A DNA stretch of 64,000 nt from an uncultured Tropicimonas sp. (GTDB lineage Bacteria > Pseudomonadota > Alphaproteobacteria > Rhodobacterales > Rhodobacteraceae). Position numbers and translations under genes: made by a program. Location of the stretch: assembly GCA_947497945.1 (NCBI GenBank), contig CANMIP010000033.1:1-64000 (forward strand). The letters are read 5' to 3'. Under the pieces are notes generated by a model, which saw only the letters and a program-made list of their open reading frames with translations, ran no database searches and was not told where the DNA came from. Below are positions 53,810 through 63,488 of the stretch, one piece after another (position 1 is the stretch's first letter; each line of letters starts with the position of its first letter).

Positions 53810-54979
53810 TCAGAGCGCACCGAGCAGCTCCAGCGTTGGCCAGGCATCGGCCGGCAGGCCCAGCCTTTGCTGTTCGAGCTGGACTGCGGCCCGGCTGCGC
53901 GCCCCGAGGATCCCGTCGACCCCGCCGACATCATGGCCGCGCGCGGCCAGCCTGGTTTGCAGGGCCTTGATCTGGTCGCCGGAGAGCGCCGGGTCGGGAT
54001 TGCCCGCATCATAGACCTGCGCGCCTTCGAGCCGCGTGGCAAAATAGGCCGCGGTCAGGACATAGACGAAGCTCTGGTTCCACTCGAAATAGACATCGAA
54101 ATTCGGATAGGCGAGGAAGGCCGGTCCGTTGCGGCCCTGCGGCAGGACCAGGGCGGCCGGAAGGTCTCCCGCCAGCCGGCCCTCGCGCGGCATCACGCCC
54201 AGGCGGGCCCATTCTTCCGCGGGGCGGCGATGCGTCAGCCCGCTTTGGGACCAGTCGAGATCGGCCGGCACCGTCACCTCCTGGAGCCAGGGTTCGTTCG
54301 GGCGCCAGCCGAGGGCGGTCAGCATCGCCGCGCCGGACAGGAGCGCATCCTGCGGCGAGGTCTTGAGAGACACCTTCCCGTCGCCATCGCCATCGACGCC
54401 GTTTTCGAGGATGTCCTTCGGCAACATCTGCACCATGCCGATCTCGCCGGCCCAGGCGCCGGTCGTGGTTGCCGGGTCGAACTCGCCGCGCTCGTAGAGC
54501 TCCAACGCAGCGTAGACCTGTGGCTGGAACAGCTCCGGCCGGCGGCAATCATGGCTCAGGGTGATCAGCGCATTGGCCGTGTTGAAGTCGCCCTGCACGG
54601 CGCCGTAATCGGTCTCCAGCGCCCAGAAGGCGAGCAGGACGCCGGGGCTGACGCCATAATCCCGCTGGATGCGGTCGAAGGTCTCGCGATGCTTCGCGAG
54701 GTTGGCGCGGCCATTCTCGATCCGGTTGGCGCTGATGAGCTTGCGGGAAAACTCGACGAAGGGCTGTTGGAAAAAGCCCTGCGCACGGTCGCGTTTCAGC
54801 ACCGAGGGGTCCTGTCGCAAGGCGGCAAAGAAGCTGTCCGCGGCCGCGGGATCATGCCCGCGGGCAATGGCCTCGGATTTCATCGCGGACTTGAAATCGG
54901 CGAATCCGCCGCCGCAGGGGACCTCGGCCAGCGCGGAGCTGGCGGAGAGGAGGAAGAGGGTCAGGGCGGTTCTGTGCAT
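53810..54979 (-). CDS. lytic murein transglycosylase (MltB type) with peptidoglycan-binding domain
   Basis: 389 aa from ATG 54979; signal peptide MHRTALTLFLLSASSALA. SLT_2 catalytic domain at about 20-315: FVEFSRKLISANRIENG, GVLLAFWALETDYGAVQG with the catalytic glutamate, EIGMVQMLPKDILENG and DGDGDGKVSLKTSPQDALLS. A peptidoglycan-binding domain occupies about 335-385 (QIKALQTRLAARGHDVGGVD). It cleaves glycan strands to 1,6-anhydro products. Convergent with the YbjN gene. Confidence 0.93.
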   Translation of the reverse strand: MHRTALTLFLLSASSALAEVPCGGGFADFKSAMKSEAIARGHDPAAADSFFAALRQDPSVLKRDRAQGFFQQPFVEFSRKLISANRIENGRANLAKHRETFDRIQRDYGVSPGVLLAFWALETDYGAVQGDFNTANALITLSHDCRRPELFQPQVYAALELYERGEFDPATTTGAWAGEIGMVQMLPKDILENGVDGDGDGKVSLKTSPQDALLSGAAMLTALGWRPNEPWLQEVTVPADLDWSQSGLTHRRPAEEWARLGVMPREGRLAGDLPAALVLPQGRNGPAFLAYPNFDVYFEWNQSFVYVLTAAYFATRLEGAQVYDAGNPDPALSGDQIKALQTRLAARGHDVGGVDGILGARSRAAVQLEQQRLGLPADAWPTLELLGAL

Positions 54980-55084
54980 TCTCTGGAGCTCCGGACTCGG
55001 TCTGGCGGCCACAGTAGCCAAGCCGGACGACAGGGCAAGCGCAAGCCGTTGAACTCTCGGTGATATGCAATGCGCCCGCGCGTC

Positions 55085-57133
55085 TCACCGCCAAAACGTG
55101 GTGCGACTGGCCAACACGCCCTGGAGCTTGGACAGCAGGCGATGCGGTCGAGGGGAGATGCCGGCTTCCAGCCGCTCGACGACGATTTCGACCGGACAGG
55201 GTTGGTCTGTGACCGGGTCGTGATAGCGCGGGTAATCGATCAGCGTGGCATGGATCAGGCCCAGCAGGCTCGGCCGGGCCGTCCGGCGCGCCGGGACAGC
55301 GTCGAGATCCCGTGTCAGCCCCCAGCCGGCATAGAAAGGCGCGCCGAGGCAGGTCACGGCAACGCCCCGCAACAGCGCTTCGAAGCCGAGCAGCGAGGTC
55401 ATCGTCCAGACCTCGTCCACAGCCTCGATCAGCGCGACGGGGTCGGCGTCGGACGCAACGATATCGGCCAGTGCAAGCGCCTCCGCTTCGGGAATGGCGC
55501 CTTCCCGCAACCCGGTCTCGACATCGGGATGTGGCTTGTAGATCAGCACCGCGTCGGGATTTGCGGCGTGCGCGGCTTCGAGCAGGCCGAGATTGGTCCG
55601 GATCTCGCCGCAGCCGAGCCGGATCGAGGCGTCATCCTCGACCTGCCCCGGCACGAGGATCCGCCGGCCCTCGGGAAGCGCGGGCAGATCCGTGCGGCCG
55701 GTATTGTACTTGGACAGCGCTGCATGGGTCAGCCGTGCCTGCAGGCGTTCGGCGCGGCGCAGCGCCGTGGGGGGCAGGGTGGTGGAGGCGGCGATCTGGC
55801 ATTCGAGCCGGCTTTCCGCGTTCGGATCGTAATAGATCCCGAGATCGTCGCGCACCAGCGACATTGGCGGCACGAGCTCGGCGCCAAGCCCGCGCGACCG
55901 GAGGAACCCGTCTTCGACCCGCAGGACCGGGACATGCGAGGCGGCGGCGCCGGCTTCGATCGCGCTGTCGATCTTGCCCGCCCAGCCGAGGATCGGGCGT
56001 TGTTCGGTCATCGCCCGCAGCACCGATCCGCCGGAGGGCAGGCCGAAGATCAGCTTGTCCTGCTGGCCGAAGAAGTGCCGCAGGTGGTTGCGTTTCCACA
56101 GCCGCATGCCGGTGGCGACATAGCCGTGCCTGTCCTCGCGGAAGGCGCGCAGGCGGGCCTCGAACCCGTCGATCACATCCTCGATCTCGCAGAGCCGGTC
56201 GCGCCAGGGATCATACCAGGTCGGGCGCTCGATCATGGCGGCGGCAAAGAGCTGGGCGCGGGTGAGGCGGCGATTGCGCCGGGGTGGTGGCTGTTCGTCC
56301 TCGGTCAGCCCCCAGCCGGCATAGAAGGGCTGGCCGAAAACCCGTGGCCTGTGGCCGGCGAGGATCGCCTCGAAGCCGAGCTGTGAGGAGACGGTATAGA
56401 CCGCCGTGGCGCCGTCGAGCAGCGTCCAGGGGGAGTGCGGCTCGGTGCAGAGCTCGACCGGCCCCTGCGCGTCCTTCGCGCCGTAATGGCCTTCGCGCAG
56501 CCGCGCCTGGGTCTCGGGATGGGTGCGCAGCAGGATGCGCTGGCCGGGATGTTCGATCTGTGCAACCGCCAGCATCTCGCGGAACGTCGTGTCCGAGGCG
56601 CCGGAATGGCGGATGGAGGCGTCGCCAGCCGTCTGGTCGATCACCAGGACATAGCCCGGCACGGGTGGCTCAAGCTCGGTGTCAAAGCTGTTATACTTGC
56701 TGATGCCCAGGTCTTTCAGGCGCTCCATGGCGGTGCGCGCCCGGTCGAGCAGGGCGGTATCGTCGAGCGGGTTCGTGAGGAGCATTTCCTCCAGCTCGGA
56801 GGGCTGGCTTGCGTCGTAGTGCATTCCAAGCCGGTCAAGTTGCAATCCGACCGGTGCCTCGCCCATCCGCCCGGGCTGGATCGAACGCAGGAAGGCGTCT
56901 TCGACCCGCAGGAGCCGGGCCCCGGAGCGTGCGGCCATGCGCTCGCCGCGCCAGGCGGTCGGGCTGTGGCCCCAGACGCCGACCCAGTCCTCCGCGTCGG
57001 GGCGGCCGGTCGTGACCTGCCAGCCGGCGAGCGACAGGATGCGGCGGATGCGCCGGTTCAGGAAACCGCCGTTGTAAACGTAGAGCCGCCGCGGGCTGAC
57101 ATCCGCGGCGGGGTGTGAGTGATGGTCTGTCAC
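55085..57133 (-). CDS. kpsC: capsule polysaccharide biosynthesis protein KpsC
   Basis: 682 aa, GTG start 57133 (AAGG upstream). Two tandem copies of the same glycosyltransferase unit: GARLLRVEDAFLRS and VPVLRVEDGFLRSRGLG; SKYNSF and SKYNTG; IDQTAGDASIR and PGQVEDDASIR; RTHPETQARLREG and YKPHPDVETGLREG; VYTVSSQLGFEAIL and VWTMTSLLGFEALL; FGQPFYAGWGLTED and LGAPFYAGWGLTRD. KpsC adds beta-Kdo residues to the lipid anchor of group 2-type capsules, with both units active. It follows a Wza/KpsD-like gene after 10 bases. Confidence 0.93.
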   Translation of the reverse strand: MTDHHSHPAADVSPRRLYVYNGGFLNRRIRRILSLAGWQVTTGRPDAEDWVGVWGHSPTAWRGERMAARSGARLLRVEDAFLRSIQPGRMGEAPVGLQLDRLGMHYDASQPSELEEMLLTNPLDDTALLDRARTAMERLKDLGISKYNSFDTELEPPVPGYVLVIDQTAGDASIRHSGASDTTFREMLAVAQIEHPGQRILLRTHPETQARLREGHYGAKDAQGPVELCTEPHSPWTLLDGATAVYTVSSQLGFEAILAGHRPRVFGQPFYAGWGLTEDEQPPPRRNRRLTRAQLFAAAMIERPTWYDPWRDRLCEIEDVIDGFEARLRAFREDRHGYVATGMRLWKRNHLRHFFGQQDKLIFGLPSGGSVLRAMTEQRPILGWAGKIDSAIEAGAAASHVPVLRVEDGFLRSRGLGAELVPPMSLVRDDLGIYYDPNAESRLECQIAASTTLPPTALRRAERLQARLTHAALSKYNTGRTDLPALPEGRRILVPGQVEDDASIRLGCGEIRTNLGLLEAAHAANPDAVLIYKPHPDVETGLREGAIPEAEALALADIVASDADPVALIEAVDEVWTMTSLLGFEALLRGVAVTCLGAPFYAGWGLTRDLDAVPARRTARPSLLGLIHATLIDYPRYHDPVTDQPCPVEIVVERLEAGISPRPHRLLSKLQGVLASRTTFWR

Positions 57134-57143
57134 GCGGATGGCC

Positions 57144-58274
57144 TTAATTGGCCAGCGTGGAGTAGTTTGCCAGCGGAGTGAGTGTGCCAGTGATGGCCGA
57201 GAGCGTCTTCTGCCAGGAGACGAAGGGCGCTTCGGTGACGTAGAGCGTGTCGTCGTCGCGGATCGCGAAATCGCGCGCCTCGAACATGCCGTTCGGTTCG
57301 GTCAGGTCGAGCACATAGACGAAACGCTGGTCGCCGATGATGTCGGTGCGGCCGAGCACGGCACGGGCGACCGGCTCGGGTTCGTTTCGGAAGACGAAGA
57401 CGCCGGTCGGGTCGGCGAGGTTCGAGTTCAGCCCGCCGACCTGGGCAAGCGCCTCGATGGCCGAAAGCGTCTGGGTCTCGAACCGAACGCGGTTCTGGGT
57501 GCCGGTCGCGCCGAGCACGGAGAAGGCGCGGGTGTCTTCCTCGACGAGGATACGATCGCCGCCGCGCAGGGCGATGTCGAGCCGCTTGTCGGCATGCAGG
57601 TCGTCGAACCAGATCTTCGAACTGCTGGAGCCGCGAGACACGGTGATCTGGGCGATCTCGGTCGGCACGGTGATGCCGCCGGCCTGGGCGAGCATGGCGG
57701 AGAGCGTGCGGGTCGGGCGGGCGATCGGGTAGACGCCCTGCTGCGTGACCCCGCCCATGACGGAGACGGTCGCGCCATCGCCGGCGACGCGGGTGACGAG
57801 CACCTGCGGGTCCGGGGTCTGGGCGTCGAGCTTCTCGGTGATGATCTGGCGCAGCCGCTCGGGGGTGTTGCCGGAGGCCTTGATGCGGCCAGCATAGGGA
57901 ACGAAGATGAAGCCGGAGCCGTCGACCTGGACCTCTTCGAGCACGGTCGCGGACTGGCCCTGGTCGGCCAGCAGCCCGTCATCGACATTTTCCCAGACCG
58001 TCAGGGCCAGGGCGTCGCCGGGACGGATTGTGTCGGAACCGACCTCGCCCGCATTCAGGAACGCGCTGGTGAAGCCAAGGACCGGGGTGACAGAGGTGGC
58101 GCGGGTGACGCGGTCATTGACGGCGACGACGAAGGCATCGCCCTCCTGCAGCACCGATCCGGAATAGATTTCCTTCTTGCCGGGACCCGATCTCGGCAAG
58201 CCGCAAGCCCCGACAAGGGACGCGATCAAACACAGGACCATGAATTTGGCCCAGCGGGACATTGTCTTTTGCAC
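57144..58274 (-). CDS. polysaccharide export lipoprotein (Wza/KpsD-like)
   Basis: 376 aa. A lipoprotein signal with lipobox LVGAC (Cys near 24). The Poly_export motif follows: IRPGDALALTVWENV, VQVDGSGFIFVPYAGRIKAS, then SLBB-type domains (VTQQGVYPIARPTRTLSAML, QAGGITVPTEIAQITVSRG, GGDRILVEEDTRAFSVLGAT). It should form the outer-membrane export channel for a capsule or exopolysaccharide. It sits between kpsS and kpsC on the same strand. KpsE/M/T components are not in the window. Confidence 0.9.
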   Translation of the reverse strand: MQKTMSRWAKFMVLCLIASLVGACGLPRSGPGKKEIYSGSVLQEGDAFVVAVNDRVTRATSVTPVLGFTSAFLNAGEVGSDTIRPGDALALTVWENVDDGLLADQGQSATVLEEVQVDGSGFIFVPYAGRIKASGNTPERLRQIITEKLDAQTPDPQVLVTRVAGDGATVSVMGGVTQQGVYPIARPTRTLSAMLAQAGGITVPTEIAQITVSRGSSSSKIWFDDLHADKRLDIALRGGDRILVEEDTRAFSVLGATGTQNRVRFETQTLSAIEALAQVGGLNSNLADPTGVFVFRNEPEPVARAVLGRTDIIGDQRFVYVLDLTEPNGMFEARDFAIRDDDTLYVTEAPFVSWQKTLSAITGTLTPLANYSTLAN

Positions 58275-58400
58275 TGCTCGGGCTCCTTAGACGGATTTTG
58301 CCTCAAGTTTTGCCGCTAACCCTACAGGACTTCGGGAAAAAAGGAAGTCCGGCCCTGCGCGTTGACCGAAGTGTTGCCGTCTCGCCGCGCTCGCGGCGTG

Positions 58401-59702
58401 TCAGCCGGACGATTTGAGCTGGTGCCGTGGCGCGGCCTTGCCTGTTGCCAAAGCGTCATACGGGTCGAGCGGGGCGAGCATCATGTCGACCACCTGCCGC
58501 AGGAGCTGCCGGCGGCCGGTGGCGGAGTAGAAACCGCCGGTGAGCTGCGAGGTTTCCAGCAGGTAGGAGCGGAAGTCGCGATAGGCGCGGCTGTCGGGCG
58601 GTGTCGGCTGGGCGAAGAACGCGGCCACGGTCTGGGTGGAGACGAATTCCGGCTTGGCAAAGACCGCCCGGCCGAAGACGCGGATCGGAAGGCCCCGCCA
58701 CAGGACCTGTTGTCCGGCGGTGGAATTGACCGTGACGGCGGAGCGGGCGTGGTCCAGCAGGGCGGCGAGCTTGCCGCCGCGCACGTAATGCACCCGGTTG
58801 GCCACGCCGTATTCGGCGGCGAGGCGGAGCACGTTCCGGCGCATGGGGGTTCGGCCATCTTCCAGGGGATGTGCTTTGAAAACAAGGTGATGGTGGCGGG
58901 GTGCTCCCTCTGCGAAGCCCTCGATGCAGGTCTCGAGGAAATCGCTCATGGTCTCGAAGGGGCCGTGTTCCTGGAAGGAGGAATCATGTTCGAGCTGCAG
59001 GAGCGCAAGGTGGTAGGGATAGCCGCCATGAGTGATGCGATGGGTCGCCAGCTGGCGGTCCAGCCAGTGGTAGGGCATGAGCAGCAGGCGGGCGGCATGG
59101 AGTTGGAACTCGCGTGTGACCGGCACGGAGCGATGGGCCTGGAAATGGGAATAGCGCCGGTTCCGAAACATGACATGCCAGTGATAGAGCGCTCCGAACC
59201 AGACATGCTGGCGCATGTCGCCCCAATGGGCGGGGACGCCCGGCAGGTCGAGATCCGACTGCGCAAGCGCGGCGCGCATGGTCTGGATGTCGAGCTTCAT
59301 CAGCCGTGAATTGCCGTTGGAGCCGCCGCGCTCATAGGTGACCCAGTAGGGGCGCAGGTAGCCTTCCTCGAAGACATGGATCGTGATCCCGCGCGCGCTG
59401 GCGATTTCGACGGCGCGGGCATGGATCGGGCGCACATCGCCATAGAGGACCAGGTCGGTGATCCCGCCTGTCTCGACAAGCTCGGTGAACCGGTCGGGCC
59501 ATGTGTCAGCGGGCGCGTCGAAGCGGATGTAGCGCGCGCGGTCATGCCAGAACGCTTCGTCGCCCGCATTGAACCCGACACGGCTCACCTCCGCGCCTGC
59601 CGCCAGCAGCATCTTTGCGAGTTGCTGGAAGAAAGGGCCGTGCGGGCCTTGCAGGAAGAGGAAGCGCCGGTCTTCGACGGCGGGCGGGACGTGCGGGGTC
59701 AC
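58401..59702 (-). CDS. kpsS: capsular polysaccharide biosynthesis protein KpsS
   Basis: 433 aa; GTG start at 59702 with a weak ribosome-binding site. RFLFLQGPHGPFFQQLAKML, VLYGDVRPIHARAVEIA, HVFEEGYLRPYWVTYE, HLVFKAHPLEDGRTPMRRN and VTVNSTAGQQVLWRG are KpsS hallmarks. KpsS adds the first Kdo to lyso-phosphatidylglycerol; KpsC extends it, building the capsule anchor. It is the first gene of the kpsS-wza-kpsC set, 126 bases before the export lipoprotein gene. A small hairpin GGACTTC...GAAGTCC (58327-58350) lies in that gap. Confidence 0.92.
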   Translation of the reverse strand: MTPHVPPAVEDRRFLFLQGPHGPFFQQLAKMLLAAGAEVSRVGFNAGDEAFWHDRARYIRFDAPADTWPDRFTELVETGGITDLVLYGDVRPIHARAVEIASARGITIHVFEEGYLRPYWVTYERGGSNGNSRLMKLDIQTMRAALAQSDLDLPGVPAHWGDMRQHVWFGALYHWHVMFRNRRYSHFQAHRSVPVTREFQLHAARLLLMPYHWLDRQLATHRITHGGYPYHLALLQLEHDSSFQEHGPFETMSDFLETCIEGFAEGAPRHHHLVFKAHPLEDGRTPMRRNVLRLAAEYGVANRVHYVRGGKLAALLDHARSAVTVNSTAGQQVLWRGLPIRVFGRAVFAKPEFVSTQTVAAFFAQPTPPDSRAYRDFRSYLLETSQLTGGFYSATGRRQLLRQVVDMMLAPLDPYDALATGKAAPRHQLKSSG

Positions 59703-59874
59703 GGTGTTGCTCGTGCTTCTTGGGTTCCTCTGGCCTAAGCCGCCCCGCGCGCCCTGTCACGCAGTTGTTGCGCGCGGAAGTGACTGGCCCCGGGAGTGTG
59801 GCCGCCGGCGCCACGCCCCTTGCCCCCGCCGGCCCGGCCCGATACCTGCTTGGGCGATCAGAAGGAGGCTTTCC

Positions 59875-60462
59875 ATGTTCACCGGAATCGTAACCGACAT
59901 TGGCGAAATCAGGCATCTGGAAAACCGCGGCGACCTGCACGCGCGGATCGAGACCTCCTATGACATGGGCAGCGTCGATCTCGGCGCATCGATTGCCTGC
60001 AATGGCGTCTGCCTGACGGTGGTCGAGAAGGGGGAGAACTGGTTTGCAGTCGACATCTCCGCCGAGTCGGTCTCCAAGACCAATATCGGCGGCTGGGCTG
60101 TTGGCGGCCGGATCAACCTCGAACGCGCGCTGAAAGTGGGCGACGAGCTTGGCGGCCATATCGTGTCGGGCCATGTCGACGGGGTGGCCGAGATCCTGAA
60201 GATGGAAAGCGAAGGGGAGAGCACGCGCGTCACCTTCCGCGCGCCTGCAGACCTGGCGCGTTTCATCGCGCCGAAGGGGTCGGTGGCGCTCAATGGCACC
60301 TCGCTGACCGTGAACGAGGTCGAGGGCCGCGATTTCGGGATCAACTTCATCCCGCATACCAAGGAAGTCACGACCTGGGGCGCGGCCGGGGTCGGCGACC
60401 TGGTGAACCTGGAGATCGACACGCTGGCCCGCTACGTGGCGCGTCTGGCGGAAACGGTCTGA
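59875..60462 (+). CDS. ribE: riboflavin synthase, alpha chain
   Basis: 195 aa from ATG 59875, GAAGGAGG upstream. Two repeated lumazine-binding halves: MFTGIVTDIGEI...SIACNGVCLTVVEKG and GHIVSGHVDGVAEIL...SVALNGTSLTVNEVEG. It joins two dimethylribityllumazines to riboflavin. It is alone here: ribD, ribB and ribH are not adjacent, and no FMN riboswitch fold was found upstream. Divergent from kpsS. Confidence 0.95.
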   Translation: MFTGIVTDIGEIRHLENRGDLHARIETSYDMGSVDLGASIACNGVCLTVVEKGENWFAVDISAESVSKTNIGGWAVGGRINLERALKVGDELGGHIVSGHVDGVAEILKMESEGESTRVTFRAPADLARFIAPKGSVALNGTSLTVNEVEGRDFGINFIPHTKEVTTWGAAGVGDLVNLEIDTLARYVARLAETV

Positions 60463-60870
60463 GTTTCAATCCCGCCCGGGCTCGGACCAAACGCGCTTCG
60501 ATAGCGGTTCCGGCGCGCCAGCATTTTGTCTGTCGCGTCCAAGATCTTGATATTTCTCATATTTGGCGTGATGAAACGTGGACCACTGATGTTGCGGCGC
60601 ACCCCATGGGCAGGCGCCGGCACGGCTCCAGTTCCGCGAGATTTCCGGCGCGGCGAAGGGCTGCTCTGGTCACAAGATGTCTCATGGGCGCGCGCTCTGG
60701 GCCGATGTCCTGATAAACCCGTATCGGAAAGGACACGCCGCCGCGGCAATCCCGCCCTGCGGCCACGGAAAGGCCGCATTTTCGCGAAATCCTTGGCATC
60801 GACGCCGCCCACGCGGCCTTTCGGCAGTGACAAGAGGGGAGTTTGCGACGTGGTCGATGACAACCGGGAT
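60463..60870. other. 408-base region with nested inverted repeats
   Basis: No gene is supported. GAAAGGCCGC (60768-60777) is repeated in reverse complement as GCGGCCTTTC (60813-60822), and inside the loop lies the palindrome TTTTCGCGAAA. The structure sits 50-100 bases before the next gene and could form a folded leader RNA. A possible earlier GTG start at 60850 has a poor ribosome-binding site. Confidence 0.4.
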
Positions 60871-62037
60871 ATGAGCAGATCGGATGTGCCGGTGCGGCCT
60901 GGCAGAGCCGCCGCGCCCGAATGTCTCGTCGATGGAACCTATGTCCGGCTGATGCACAGGGATGGCCCCGCCATGACCGCGCTCGTTGTCTTCGGCGACG
61001 AGCTGACCGGTCCGCGCGGCACCGCGGCGCGTGCGCTTGGCGTCGGGGCGGATCCCCGGGCCGATCTCTACGAGGTGCTGCCGACCGGCCAGAACTGGTT
61101 CCCGGCCACGGAGACGGGACCGATGGCCGAAACCCTCGCACGTGACAAGGATGGCAGGCCGGGGCTCGCAATCGGCGCGTCGATGGGCGGCTATGGCGCG
61201 CTGCGCTACGGAGCAAGGGCGGGCTGCACGACCGTGCTGGCCTTCTCGCCGCAGGCCCGTCTGGATCCGGCCATGAGCGGCCCCGGGGCGCGTCTGTCCG
61301 GGCAGTTCCGGGCCGACCTGCACCACGATATGGATATCACCCCGGCGCATCTGCCGGAGCGGGCCTATGTCGTGATCGACCCGGAGGATGCGCATGACCT
61401 GCTCCACGCGGAATTGCTGCGGCATGAGGCCGGGGTCGATGTGATCCCGCTTGCGCGGATGGGGCACCGGACCGAGCACGCCCTGTCGTCGCCGGAGATT
61501 ACCGAGGAGGTCCTGCGGGCGGCGGCTGCCGGGGATCGCGAGGACCTGGCCCGCGCGCTGCGGCGGGGCCGGCGGGCCGTGCCGCGCTACCTGGCGCGCC
61601 TGTCGCTGGCCTGTTCTGAACGCGGCCACGCCCGGTGGGGCGCCGAGATCGCGCAGCTCCCCGAACGCGAGGGCAAGCCGCTCGCCCCCGATCTGCGCAT
61701 GGCGCTGGCGCGGGCACGTGCAAAGCTCGGAGAGCCGATGCAGGCGCTTGAGCAGATCGAGACGCTGATTGTCGATGCGCCGAAGAACCCGCGCTTCTGG
61801 CGCGCGCTGAGCGACCAATACGAGGCGATCGGGGAGGCGCGCGCGGCGGGCGACGTGCTGGAGCTGGCGCTTGAGGAGACCGGGAATTTCCAGCTCTGCT
61901 GGAAGCTGATCCAGAATCGTTTCACGCTTGGAAGCCTTGAAGAGGCCGGGCTTCTGGCCGATATGGCCGAGGAGCTCTGGCCCGAGCGGGCTGGACAGAT
62001 CGAACGGATGAAGACGCGGATCGCCCGCGCCGCGTGA
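60871..62037 (+). CDS. predicted alpha/beta hydrolase-like protein with TPR-type tail
   Basis: 388 aa from ATG 60871 (alternative GTG 60850). The first 230 residues read like an alpha/beta-hydrolase: a strand TALVVFGDEL, GQNWFP, and a nucleophile elbow GLAIGASMGGYGALRYG with Ser104, then AFSPQARLDPAMSG, YVVIDPEDAHD and GHRTEHAL with possible acid and histidine. The C-terminal 150 residues resemble TPR repeats (APDLRMALARARAKLGEPMQ, FWRALSDQYEAIGEARAAGD). It precedes the GSCFA gene by 48 bases in the same direction, so they probably form an operon with a role in polysaccharide modification or export. The function is not known. Confidence 0.65.
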   Translation: MSRSDVPVRPGRAAAPECLVDGTYVRLMHRDGPAMTALVVFGDELTGPRGTAARALGVGADPRADLYEVLPTGQNWFPATETGPMAETLARDKDGRPGLAIGASMGGYGALRYGARAGCTTVLAFSPQARLDPAMSGPGARLSGQFRADLHHDMDITPAHLPERAYVVIDPEDAHDLLHAELLRHEAGVDVIPLARMGHRTEHALSSPEITEEVLRAAAAGDREDLARALRRGRRAVPRYLARLSLACSERGHARWGAEIAQLPEREGKPLAPDLRMALARARAKLGEPMQALEQIETLIVDAPKNPRFWRALSDQYEAIGEARAAGDVLELALEETGNFQLCWKLIQNRFTLGSLEEAGLLADMAEELWPERAGQIERMKTRIARAA

Positions 62038-62085
62038 GAGATCCCCTCGCGGTTCTGGCGGTGCCGATCTGAATGGAGACGAGGG

Positions 62086-63426
62086 ATGCCAGAGAGCAAT
62101 CTTGAGAAACGGCCTGCATTGGAGGCCTACAAGCTGGCGGCACGCAATGATCTGCGCCGCTACCCCTCGCCGGAAAAAGATGGCGAACGTCTCTACCCGC
62201 TGGCCAGCCCGACATCGAAGCCGTCCTTCTCGATGAGCCGGACCGACACGGTCTTCACCATTGGCTCCTGCTTCGCGCGCAATGTCGAATCGGCGCTGGC
62301 GGGGAACGGGCTCGTTGTGCTCAGCCGCGATTTCGAGCTGGGGCCGATCGGTGACAGCCTCGGATTCGCCGGGAATTTCTTCAACAAGTATTCGATCCAC
62401 TCGATCACCAACGAGTTTCGCTGGGCGATGGATCGCTCGACCTTCCCGGGGCGCGACCTGCTCTACCCAATGAAAGAGGATAGCAGCGCCTGGCTGGATC
62501 TCCAGCTCGGCAGCGCCAAGCTCGACTTCCCGGTCACCGAGGTGCTGGAATTTCGCCACCGCTTTCTCGACGTGATGGCGCAGGCGGCAGAGGCCGATGT
62601 GCTCGTGGTCACACTTGGCTATGTCGAGGTCTGGTTTGACCGCACGCTCGGCATCTATCTCAATGTCGCTCCCCCGCCCGCTTTGGCGAAGAAGGAACCG
62701 GAGCGGTTCGAATTCCGGGTGCTGAGCTATGAGGATGTGCTCCAGGGGCTGCGCGAGATGCGCGATCTGCTGCTGCGCTACCGGCGCAAACCGTTGAAGA
62801 TGCTGCTGACCGTCTCGCCCGTGCCGCTGCTCTCGACGTTCCGGGACATGGATGTGCTGGTCGCCAACTCCTACTCGAAATCGGTCCAGCGGGCGGCGAT
62901 CGACGCGTTCGTCGCCGAGACCGAGGGGGTGGATTACTTCCCCTCCTACGAGTTCGTGACCCTCTCGGATCCGCGTGTCGCCTGGTCGCGCGGCGATTAC
63001 CGGCATGTCTCGGCCGATCTCGTGGCCCGGATCATGGCGACCGTGCTGCAGCGTTACGTGGGGACAGAGGCGCATTCGCCCGAGGAGATCGGGCAGGCGA
63101 GCTTCGAGGCGTCGCTGCGGATGATGCTGAAGCTCGAAGAGACCGAGGAGGCGCTGGCGCTCATGGCGCGCAACGAGGGCTTCATGGCGGCCAATGGCTC
63201 GCTGGAGCTGCGGCGCGGTGAGCTTCTGGAGGCGGCCGGGCGGCTGGAGGAGGCGCTTGGTGCGATGGAGCGCGCCGACAGGCTGCTGCCCAACAATCCC
63301 GACCCTCTGGAGGCGCGGATTCGCCTCGGCGAAGCGCTTGGGCAGGGAGTGGCGCGAGCCAAGCTGTTGGAAGATCATGCGGAACGATTCCCCGGACGGA
63401 GCGATTTCCGCGACGGGTTGGCTTGA
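62086..63426 (+). CDS. GSCFA-family protein
   Basis: 446 aa. The family-defining TIGSCFARNVESAL near residue 60 gives GSCFA; FFNKYSIHSITNEFRWAMD, VVTLGYVEVW, LTVSPVPLLSTF and DYFPSYEFV follow in the usual order to about residue 320. The family has a GDSL/SGNH-like fold and is thought to modify polysaccharides; the substrate is unknown. The last 110 residues are a helical, TPR-like tail. It is encoded near the kps cluster, though on the opposite strand. Start at 62086 is preceded by GGAGACGAGGG. Confidence 0.88.
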   Translation: MPESNLEKRPALEAYKLAARNDLRRYPSPEKDGERLYPLASPTSKPSFSMSRTDTVFTIGSCFARNVESALAGNGLVVLSRDFELGPIGDSLGFAGNFFNKYSIHSITNEFRWAMDRSTFPGRDLLYPMKEDSSAWLDLQLGSAKLDFPVTEVLEFRHRFLDVMAQAAEADVLVVTLGYVEVWFDRTLGIYLNVAPPPALAKKEPERFEFRVLSYEDVLQGLREMRDLLLRYRRKPLKMLLTVSPVPLLSTFRDMDVLVANSYSKSVQRAAIDAFVAETEGVDYFPSYEFVTLSDPRVAWSRGDYRHVSADLVARIMATVLQRYVGTEAHSPEEIGQASFEASLRMMLKLEETEEALALMARNEGFMAANGSLELRRGELLEAAGRLEEALGAMERADRLLPNNPDPLEARIRLGEALGQGVARAKLLEDHAERFPGRSDFRDGLA

Positions 63427-63488
63427 CGTCGGGCCGGTCGGGCTTCAGAACCTTTCGAGGAAACGTTGCACCGGAAGGAACTCGCACA

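Noticed and set aside
58327-58350. GGACTTC...GAAGTCC hairpin with T-run as a terminator between kpsS and the export lipoprotein
   Set aside because: The T-run is in the loop rather than after the stem, and the flanking genes form a logical single transcript.
59703-59874. Possible FMN riboswitch before riboflavin synthase
   Set aside because: The 172-base region lacks the conserved RFN-element sequence blocks as far as can be read by eye.
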